DNA of 64,000 nucleotides, taken from contig NZ_CDBL01000073.1 in assembly GCF_000820005.1 (NCBI RefSeq), positions 62,001 to 126,000 of the forward strand, written 5' to 3'. Positions within the stretch are counted from its first letter, which is position 1. Every line of letters starts with the position of its first letter. This document shows positions 57,690-64,000 of the stretch, in pieces. This stretch comes from Aeromonas piscicola. GTDB taxonomy: Bacteria > Pseudomonadota > Gammaproteobacteria > Enterobacterales > Aeromonadaceae. The notes beneath the pieces are model-generated. The model was not told the DNA's origin. It did not search any database and worked only from the letters and a program-made list of their open reading frames with translations. A program made the position numbers and the translations under genes.

Positions 57690-59296
57690 CGACCCTGACC
57701 CAGATTGACCAGGCTCCCGTCAAACCGAAAGCCCATCGGGAGTTGAGCCCTCCGCAAGGCGGGCTGGCAACCGAACAGACCCTGGGCTCGCGCCTGGCCG
57801 ATTGCCTCGCCGCCACCCCGCTGGCCCCCGCCATCGGCATGGGCGGAGTCGGTGTGAATGAGCAAGGCATGAGTGAGCAAGGCACGGGCGAGGCCGGCCC
57901 CGGCGCCTGGCTCAACTATGGCGAGCTCAGCCTGCGGGTCGGTCAGATCGCCGCCCGCCTGCAGGGGCTGGCGGTGGGAGAGAGGGTCGGCCTCTATCTG
58001 GTGCGAGGCCCGGATCTGGTGGCCAGCCTGCTCGCCTGCCTGCGGCTCGGGCTCACCTTTGTGCCGCTCGAGCCGGATTTCCCGGTGGAGCGGCTGCAGG
58101 GTATCGCCCGGCAGGCCCGGCTCTCGGCGGTGATCTGTGATGGGCATGGCGATGTGCCCGCGTTTGGCTGTCCATTGCGATCTATCCCGGCTCTCGACCA
58201 AGAGGGGGAGCAACCGCCAGCTGTCGTCTCCTGGCCCAACGTGGACGATGCGCTGACGGCCTACATGATGTTCACCTCGGGCTCTACCGGCGAGCCCAAG
58301 GGGGTGGTCATCAGCCGGCGGGCCTTGCTCTGCTTCCTCGACGGGATCCGCGAGCGGCTTGGGCTATCACCTAACTGCCATTGGCTCTTTATCACCACCC
58401 CGGCCTTCGACATTTCCTTGCTGGAGATGCTGGGGCCGCTCTGGGGCGGGGGCCGCTTGACGGTGGCCGGCGGCGAGCACAACAAGGATCCGCTGGGAAT
58501 GATGGCGCTGCTCGAGGCGGATCCTTCCATCAACTTCCTGCAGGCCACCCCGGCCTGCTGGCGCATGCTGCTCAAAGCGGGCTGGCAGGGGCGCGAGCGC
58601 CTCACCGCCCTGTGTGGTGGCGAGGCGCTGGACTCGGGATTGGCCGAGCAGCTCTGTGCCCGCACCCAGCGGCTGTGGAACTGCTACGGGCCGACCGAGG
58701 CTACCGTCTGGTCTCTGGTGAGCGAGGTGCGCTGGCCACCGGCGGAGGGGCAGATCACCATCAGCCACAGCCTGCCCGGCTACCGCCACTGGGTGCTTGA
58801 CGAGGCGGGGTTGCCGGTATCTGAGGGGGAGTGCGGGGAGCTTTGCATCGAGAGCCCGGCCCTGTGTGAGGGGTACTGGCGCAAGCCAGCCTTGACGAGC
58901 GCCGCCTTCCTGAGGGTCGATACCCATCGGCTCTATCGTACCGGCGATCGGGTGCGCCGACTGGGGGCGGATCGCTTCCTCTATCTGGGGCGGCGGGACG
59001 ATCAGGTCAAGCTGCGCGGTTTTCGCATCGAGCTGGGGGAGGTAGAGGCGGGCCTTCGCCGCCAACCCGGGGTGCAGGAGGCGGCGGTGCGCCTGGTCGG
59101 CGAGGGGGACGAGGCCATGCTGGTGGGCTACGTGGAGGCCAAAGCCGGGGTGACCCTTAATCGCCTCGCCCTGCGCAAGGGGTTGCAGGCCACGCTGCCG
59201 CACTACATGGTACCGGCGCGGATCATCCTGCTCGATGCCCTGCCCAAGACAGGCAGCGGCAAGCTGGACAGAAAGGCGCTGCCACTGCCTGAATAG
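57686..59296 (+). CDS. amoH: AmoH, stand-alone adenylation domain
   Basis: 536 aa. Contains only an NRPS adenylation domain: [51 protein letters not shown] and the final TGSGKLDRK; no carrier or condensation domain follows. It probably charges the terminal carrier of AmoG in trans. Pocket residues read by eye are D-I-L-Q-L-G-C-V-W, close to the glycine code of DhbF. The ATG overlaps the amoG stop. The first 70 residues are variable and partly repetitive (NEQGMSEQGTGEAG). Confidence 0.92.
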   Translation: MTTLTQIDQAPVKPKAHRELSPPQGGLATEQTLGSRLADCLAATPLAPAIGMGGVGVNEQGMSEQGTGEAGPGAWLNYGELSLRVGQIAARLQGLAVGERVGLYLVRGPDLVASLLACLRLGLTFVPLEPDFPVERLQGIARQARLSAVICDGHGDVPAFGCPLRSIPALDQEGEQPPAVVSWPNVDDALTAYMMFTSGSTGEPKGVVISRRALLCFLDGIRERLGLSPNCHWLFITTPAFDISLLEMLGPLWGGGRLTVAGGEHNKDPLGMMALLEADPSINFLQATPACWRMLLKAGWQGRERLTALCGGEALDSGLAEQLCARTQRLWNCYGPTEATVWSLVSEVRWPPAEGQITISHSLPGYRHWVLDEAGLPVSEGECGELCIESPALCEGYWRKPALTSAAFLRVDTHRLYRTGDRVRRLGADRFLYLGRRDDQVKLRGFRIELGEVEAGLRRQPGVQEAAVRLVGEGDEAMLVGYVEAKAGVTLNRLALRKGLQATLPHYMVPARIILLDALPKTGSGKLDRKALPLPE

Positions 59297-59323
59297 GGCG
59301 ACCGGAAAGCGCCAAACGTCCAT

Positions 59324-59354
59324 AAAAAAAGCCCGCATGATGCGGGCTTTTTTT
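59324..59354. terminator. Bidirectional terminator between amoH and fepB-like gene
   Basis: A7-GCCCGCA-TGA-TGCGGGC-T7; symmetrical, so it can stop transcription from both convergent genes. Confidence 0.95.
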
Positions 59355-59371
59355 GCCATGTGAGCGCGGGC

Positions 59372-60316
59372 TTATTGGGTGATGGGGGCCGCGTCCGGTT
59401 TGGCGAGCAGCTGCTCGACGTCGTCGATCACCTTGAGGGCCGCCTGGGGCCCGCCGGTGGAGGTCCACAGCGAGCCGTCCACGGCGCCAAAGCGCTTGCC
59501 CTTGATGGCGTTCAGTTGCTGGAAGGCCGGGGTCTGCTCGGCCTGCTTCATGGCATCCACCGCATCGCCGCTGGCGCTCAGGGTGCCTATCACCAGCCAG
59601 TCACCGTCCAGCAGGTTGAGGGATTCGAGGCTCAGGGCCGGGGAGTGGGGGGTCTTGTCGCCGATCTGGTGGGTCGGACGGGCCAGCCCCATCTCTTCCA
59701 CCACGCTGCTGGCGAAGGTGCCGCTGTGCATGTAGCTTGGGCCCTTCGGGTTCCAGCGCACTATGCTCAGGCGCTCGCCCTGATGCTTGGCAAGCTTGCT
59801 GCGGGCCTCTTGCAGGCGGGCGTCATACTGGGCGAGGAAGGCCTTGCCCTCGGCGTCCCGGTTCAGCACGTGGGCGCTGCGATTGAAGATCTCCTTCCAG
59901 GAATCACCCCAGTTGCCGGTGACGACTGTGGGGGCTATCTCTTGCAGCAGGGTCAGCAGCTCGGGTTTGGTCTGGCCGGTCAGGATGAGATCCGGCTCCA
60001 GATCGATCAGCCGCTCCAGATTGGGGTTGTCCAGATCGCCGACCACGGCGATATCCTTGCCCGCCTTGTTCAGCAGGTAACGGGGCAATGTGCCCTGGCC
60101 ACGACCGTTGACGGTGCCGACCGGCTGCAACCCCAGGGTCAGGGCCGTATCCAGATCGATTTCGCTCAGCACCACCACCCGCTTGGGTTGGGCGGGCACG
60201 ACCTGGGTCTTGCCATCGGCATCGGTCACCTGACGGGTGTCGGTGCTGGCCTGGGCCTGAAAACCGACCAGGCTGGCCAGCATGAGCGCGGCGGCCAGAG
60301 GGGAGGAGATCTTCAT
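59372..60316 (-). CDS. Iron-siderophore periplasmic binding protein (FepB-like)
   Basis: 314 aa with a signal peptide (LVGFQAQA-S). Class III substrate-binding protein that passes ferric siderophore to the inner membrane ABC importer. RVVVLSEIDLDTALTLGLQPVG and LERLIDLEPDLILTG are typical of the FepB/FatB fold. Divergent from the PPTase gene across a Fur-like site. Location next to amo genes and fepDGC-type genes implies ferric amonabactin as cargo. Confidence 0.92.
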   Translation of the reverse strand: MKISSPLAAALMLASLVGFQAQASTDTRQVTDADGKTQVVPAQPKRVVVLSEIDLDTALTLGLQPVGTVNGRGQGTLPRYLLNKAGKDIAVVGDLDNPNLERLIDLEPDLILTGQTKPELLTLLQEIAPTVVTGNWGDSWKEIFNRSAHVLNRDAEGKAFLAQYDARLQEARSKLAKHQGERLSIVRWNPKGPSYMHSGTFASSVVEEMGLARPTHQIGDKTPHSPALSLESLNLLDGDWLVIGTLSASGDAVDAMKQAEQTPAFQQLNAIKGKRFGAVDGSLWTSTGGPQAALKVIDDVEQLLAKPDAAPITQ

Positions 60317-60391
60317 CGTTACATCCTTCTTGGTGAAATCAGCGAAAAACCGGGCCCCAAACGGGCGGACTTATGCTATCACAAATTAAAA

Positions 60392-60406
60392 TGATAAAAA
60401 TTGTCA
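60392..60406. promoter_or_regulatory. Fur box between the fepB-like and PPTase genes
   Basis: TGATAAAAATTGTCA within the symmetrical AAATGA...TCATTT context matches the 7-1-7 Fur pattern with a few changes. It lies between divergent starts and can control both. Confidence 0.78.
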
Positions 60407-60444
60407 TTTGCGTTTGTGGTGTTGGGAGGGGGTGATTTGCTACC

Positions 60445-61200
60445 ATGACCGCTCTCGAACCAAGGGCCTTTTCGATGCCAATCGCTTCCCTGGCTGCCGG
60501 ATCCCGAGGCAGTTTTATCCTGCATGCCGACTGCCTGCCGCTGCCCGGTGCGGCGCATATTGCGCTGCAGCGTGTCTGCTTCGATCCCGCCGCCTTCACC
60601 CCGGCCTGCTATGAGCAGGCCGGGATCCTGCTGCCCGCCAGCTTGCAGCGTGCGGCCCCCAAGCGGCTGGGGGAGTTTCTGGCCGGTCGGCTGGCGGCCC
60701 GTGAGGCTCTGCGCCGCGTTGGGCTGGGTGATCACGTGGTGGCCATAGGCTCGGCCCGCGAGCCGCGCTGGCCTGCGGGATTTGAGGGCAGCATCAGCCA
60801 CAGCCTGTTGCAGGGGCGCGGCATGGCCTTGTGTGCGGTGCGCCGAGGCCAGGCAGGGATGGGGCTGGATCTGGAAGCCTGGCTGGAGGATGAGCAGGCG
60901 TGCGAGCTCTGGCCCGGCATTGTGAATGATGAGGAGTGGGGACGGCTGCAGCGCTGTCCACTCGGTCCGGCCTTGGGGTTGACCCTGGTGTTCTCCGCCA
61001 AGGAGAGCCTGTTCAAGGCGCTCTACCCCAGGGTGGGGCGCTATTTTGACTTTCTCGATGCCCGTTGGCTGGCCATGACGGAGCAGACCCTCACCCTCGA
61101 ACTAAAAAGCGCGCTGACTCCGGTTCTGCCCGCAGGCTGGCACTGCACCCTGCACTGGCAGCCATTGCCGGGGGGCGTGCTGACCACGCTTGTGCTCTGA
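60445..61200 (+). CDS. EntD-type 4'-phosphopantetheinyl transferase
   Basis: 251 aa from the ATG at 60445, or 241 aa from 60475. Attaches phosphopantetheine to the carrier domains of AmoB, AmoF and AmoG. Motifs: GSISHSL, MGLDLEAWL (metal-binding D-x-E) and FSAKESLFKALYP. Possibly the gene called amoD or entD elsewhere. Convergent with the fepC-like gene. Confidence 0.93.
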   Translation: MTALEPRAFSMPIASLAAGSRGSFILHADCLPLPGAAHIALQRVCFDPAAFTPACYEQAGILLPASLQRAAPKRLGEFLAGRLAAREALRRVGLGDHVVAIGSAREPRWPAGFEGSISHSLLQGRGMALCAVRRGQAGMGLDLEAWLEDEQACELWPGIVNDEEWGRLQRCPLGPALGLTLVFSAKESLFKALYPRVGRYFDFLDARWLAMTEQTLTLELKSALTPVLPAGWHCTLHWQPLPGGVLTTLVL

Positions 61201-61231
61201 ACATGCCTCTGCCGCTCGGTGTCATGGGCCT

Positions 61232-61260
61232 AAAAAAACCGCCATCAAGGCGGTTTTTTT
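61232..61260. terminator. Bidirectional terminator between PPTase and fepC-like genes
   Basis: A-run, AACCGCC-ATCAA-GGCGGTT, T-run. Confidence 0.94.
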
Positions 61261-61269
61261 ATCCTGCGT

Positions 61270-62073
61270 TCAGGCCTGCTGCTGCATGGCAAAGGCCTGC
61301 GGGCGGCGGCGCGGCACTATGATGGGGGCGCCATCGCCGGGGGCGTGCAGTATGTCCACGTCCGTCTGGTAGAGGTGGTCGATGAGGGGCTTGGTCACCA
61401 CCTCGCGAGCCGGGCCCATGGCCTGGATCTTGCCCTCGCCGATGGCGATCAGCTCGTCGCAGTAGCGGGCGGCGGTGGCGAGATCGTGGATGACGATGAG
61501 CACCGTCTTGCCCTCGGCGGTGATCTGGTGGATGGCCTCCATCACCTCGGTCTGGTGGCCGATATCCAGCGCGCTGGTGGGTTCATCCAGCAATATGATG
61601 TCCGCGTCCTGGGCCAGCACCATGGCCAGCCACACCCGCTGGGCCTGGCCGCCGGACAGCGAATTGGCGCTCTGTTGCAAGATGTCGCCAAGTTGCATCC
61701 GCTCGCAGGCCCAGCGCACCATGCGGGCATCCTCTTCACTCCACTGATTGAACCAGCCCTGATGGGGATGGCGGCCGTACTGCACCAGCTGCTCGACCTG
61801 AATGCCGGCGGGCACCAGGGGGCGCTGGGGCAGGTAGGCGAGCTCCCGGGCCAGCGCCTTCATGCCGTAACTCTCCAGCGGTTTGCCCTTGAGCAGTATC
61901 TCACCGGATTGTGGCTGCTCCTGGCCGGCCAAGAGCTTTAGCAGGGTGGATTTGCCGCCGCCATTGGGGCCGACGATGCCGACCAGCTTGCCCTTGGGAA
62001 TGGTGAAGGAGATGTCGTTGAAGACGGGCTTTTGCTGATAGCCGAAGTGGAGGCGATTTAGGGTGAGGGTCAT
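61270..62073 (-). CDS. Ferric siderophore ABC transporter ATPase (FepC-like)
   Basis: 267 aa. Powers import of ferric siderophore. Walker A GPNGGGKST, signature LSGGQAQRVW, Walker B ILLDEPTSALD and the switch His in IVIHDL are intact. The start overlaps the permease stop (TGATG), so the two are coupled. Confidence 0.95.
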   Translation of the reverse strand: MTLTLNRLHFGYQQKPVFNDISFTIPKGKLVGIVGPNGGGKSTLLKLLAGQEQPQSGEILLKGKPLESYGMKALARELAYLPQRPLVPAGIQVEQLVQYGRHPHQGWFNQWSEEDARMVRWACERMQLGDILQQSANSLSGGQAQRVWLAMVLAQDADIILLDEPTSALDIGHQTEVMEAIHQITAEGKTVLIVIHDLATAARYCDELIAIGEGKIQAMGPAREVVTKPLIDHLYQTDVDILHAPGDGAPIIVPRRRPQAFAMQQQA

Positions 62074-63140
62074 CAGTCGGTTCTCTGTCTGTCTTTGATC
62101 AGAATAAACAGCAGCAGTATGCCGCCAAGAATACGGGTCATGATGCCGGTGGCGACCTCATGGGGGCTGGCCAGTACCCGCACCAGGGTGTCACTTGCCA
62201 GCAGCAGCAGGGCGCCACACAGGGCGGCAATCCACAGCGGCACTATGCGATCCCGGCTCATCCAGGAGGCGAGTATGGGGGCTGCCATGGCGATGAACAC
62301 CACAGGACCGCCGATGGCGGTGCCAAGGGCCGCTACGACGATGGCCTGGGCCAGTACGCCGAGCTGCACCCGGTTGACGTTCACGCCCAGGCTCTGTGCT
62401 GTGACAGGGCCCAGACGCAGCACGCCCAGGGCGCGGGAGAGATAAATGATCCAGGGGCAGACCAGCAGGATCAGGATCCCCACAGGCACTACTGTGCCGT
62501 AGCCCTGGCCGACGAAGTTGCCCATGTTCCACAGGTAGAGGCTGGTGAGGTGCACCAGCGACTGGGTGGACATGACGAACTGGCCGATGGCGTTCATCAG
62601 CTCGGAGACGCCGATGCCGATCACCACGAACAGATAGCCTTGTTCCCCCGGCTTGTTGCACAGGGCATAGAGCACGACGGCGGCAAACAGGGCGCCGAGT
62701 GGCGCGGCCCACCAGGGCCAGCTGCCCAGAGTGAGGTAGAGGGAGAAGGCGATGATGGCCAGCGACGCCCCCTCGTTGACCCCTATCATGTCCGGGGTGG
62801 CGAGGCGGTTGCGAATGAGGGTCTGCACCAGGCAGCCGGAGAGGCCCATGGCGGCGCCTGCCACCAAGACGGCGACGATGCGCGGCAGCCGGATCTTGAA
62901 GACAGTCACCTCATCGAGCCGGCTCCCCTCGCCAAGCAGGGTTTGCACTACCCCCAGCATGGTGAGTTTGCTTGATCCCAGGGTCAGCGCCAGCAGGGAG
63001 AGCAACGCCAGTGTGAGCACCAAGCCCAGCGTGATAAGCCAGGCGCGGCGGTGCAGCAGCAGGGTGCGTTCACCCAGTCGCAGGCAGAGGGTGCCGGAGG
63101 GGAGTGAAGCATTCAGCGATCTATTCATTGGATTGTTCAT
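62073..63140 (-). CDS. Ferric siderophore ABC permease (FepG-like)
   Basis: 355 aa from the ATG at 63140; ATG 63128 is an alternative and neither has a strong ribosome binding site. FecCD-family permease with about nine to ten membrane helices (LPRIVAVLVAGAAMGLSGCLVQTLIRNRLATPDMIGVNEGA, later AIGGPVVFIAM). Pairs with the FepD-like subunit as a heterodimer with two FepC ATPases. Confidence 0.92.
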   Translation of the reverse strand: MNNPMNRSLNASLPSGTLCLRLGERTLLLHRRAWLITLGLVLTLALLSLLALTLGSSKLTMLGVVQTLLGEGSRLDEVTVFKIRLPRIVAVLVAGAAMGLSGCLVQTLIRNRLATPDMIGVNEGASLAIIAFSLYLTLGSWPWWAAPLGALFAAVVLYALCNKPGEQGYLFVVIGIGVSELMNAIGQFVMSTQSLVHLTSLYLWNMGNFVGQGYGTVVPVGILILLVCPWIIYLSRALGVLRLGPVTAQSLGVNVNRVQLGVLAQAIVVAALGTAIGGPVVFIAMAAPILASWMSRDRIVPLWIAALCGALLLLASDTLVRVLASPHEVATGIMTRILGGILLLFILIKDRQRTD

Positions 63141-63154
63141 GAGGCAGGGCGACC

Positions 63155-64000
63155 TTATTTGACGGCCAGCAGGGAGCGGAAGCCACCGCTGCGTACCACC
63201 ATGATGAGCACGGGGGCGCCGATCAGCGCCAGGATCACGCCGTTGGGCAGCTCGAACGGCTGGATCAGCCAGCGGGCCAGTATGTCGGCCCCCAGCAGGA
63301 ACAGCACGCCAAACAGGGCGGAGAAACGCACCTGGATGGCGAGGCGCACCGGATCCACCAGACGGGCGCAGTAGGCGGCCAGAAAGCCGACGAAGCCGAT
63401 GGGGCCGGCGATGGCGATGGCGCAGGCGGTAAACAGGGTGGCGGCCAGCAGCACACCGATCCGCACCCGGGTCGGCCGTATGCCGAGGGCCTGGGCCTGG
63501 TTGTCTCCCATCTGCATCAGGGTGAGCTGGCGGCACAGGGCCAGGGTCAGCAGCAGACCGGCCAGGGCGAAGGGCACCACAGTGAGCACGGCGTCGAGAT
63601 CCGAGGCCGCCAGAGACCCCAGGTTCCAGAAGCGGAACTGCTCCAGCACCACCTTGTTGGAGAGCAGCAGGAAGTTGGAGAGGCCGCCAAAGGTGGCGGA
63701 GAGGGCTACCCCCACCAGGATGAGCTTGAGCGGATTGGAGCGACCCACCATCAGGCCCAGGCCCAGTACGATGAGGTTGCCAAGCAGGGCACCCATGCCG
63801 GACCAGAGCAGATAACCGTAAGCAGATTCAACGCCGAAATAGGTCAGCCCTATCACCAGGGCGAAGACGGCGCCGGCGTTGACGCCGAGCAGGCCGGGCT
63901 CGGCCAGCGGATTGCGGGTGGCGCTTTGCAGCATGGAAGCCGCCAGCGCGAGACAGACGCCCACCACCAGGGCACACAGGGTGCGGGGCAGACGCAGGGT
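63155..64000 (-). CDS. Ferric siderophore ABC permease (FepD-like), partial
   Basis: About 281 residues to the stop at 63155; the N-terminus lies past the right edge. The frame stays open to base 64000 and its first visible residues (LRLPRTLCALVVGVCLALA) are the conserved FecCD block. Further blocks: QSATRNPLAEPGLLGVNAGA and AIAGPIGFVGFLA. It precedes the FepG-like gene by 14 bp. The receptor for ferric amonabactin is not in the window. Confidence 0.93.
   Translation of the reverse strand, partial: TLRLPRTLCALVVGVCLALAASMLQSATRNPLAEPGLLGVNAGAVFALVIGLTYFGVESAYGYLLWSGMGALLGNLIVLGLGLMVGRSNPLKLILVGVALSATFGGLSNFLLLSNKVVLEQFRFWNLGSLAASDLDAVLTVVPFALAGLLLTLALCRQLTLMQMGDNQAQALGIRPTRVRIGVLLAATLFTACAIAIAGPIGFVGFLAAYCARLVDPVRLAIQVRFSALFGVLFLLGADILARWLIQPFELPNGVILALIGAPVLIMVVRSGGFRSLLAVK

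Overview
The window is a 64 kb stretch of a GC-rich gammaproteobacterial chromosome, almost certainly Aeromonas. The reasons are the amonabactin gene order amoC-E-B-F-A-G-H, the recR-htpG-adk-hemH-gsk block shared with enteric bacteria, and strong protein similarity to E. coli with Aeromonas-type differences. The species cannot be named from the sequence alone.

Region 1 (1-15.7 kb, minus strand) is a formate hydrogenlyase factory. An eight-gene hydrogenase operon (hycBCDEFGHI, a group 4 [NiFe] hydrogenase without the extra hyfDEF membrane subunits) is read leftward from a sigma-54 promoter at 15606-15620. It is followed by the selenocysteine tRNA gene (selC) and then selA-selB-hypF-hypC-hypD-hypE. 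The Sec-insertion genes and the NiFe-cofactor genes are joined by overlapping stop/start codons. Region 3 (22.6-29.5 kb, plus strand) completes the system: hydN, the selenoprotein fdhF with in-frame TGA at codon 140 and a clear SECIS hairpin, a small membrane protein, the sigma-54 activator fhlA, and fdhD. One neighbourhood therefore encodes the enzyme, its metal and Sec maturation, and its regulator.

Region 2 (15.9-22.6 kb) lies between the two halves and looks like accessory DNA. It holds an AT-rich secreted protein/lipoprotein pair of unknown function, a kup potassium transporter broken by a 5-bp tandem duplication, a repeat element built from two hairpins, and an AT-rich two-gene operon. 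That operon encodes an atypical reverse transcriptase and a protein with RecB-like PD-(D/E)XK nuclease motifs, which makes it a candidate anti-phage system. Two tiny unannotated-looking ORFs with their own terminator lie upstream of it.

Region 4 (29.6-43.4 kb) is mostly core: recR, htpG (sigma-32 promoter), adk, hemH, a MAPEG protein, gsk, a DUF2750 protein, a hypothetical protein, a degenerate GGDEF-EAL protein, glgC, a large exported protein of unknown function and a YceB-type lipoprotein.

Region 5 (43.7-64 kb) is the iron-regulated amonabactin locus. A perfect Fur palindrome precedes amoCEBFAGH. A second Fur-like site sits between a divergent fepB-type binding protein and a PPTase. The fepDGC-type ABC importer runs off the right edge. 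The NRPS line has no thioesterase, carries a TubC-like docking domain, and needs AmoH as a trans-acting adenylation domain.
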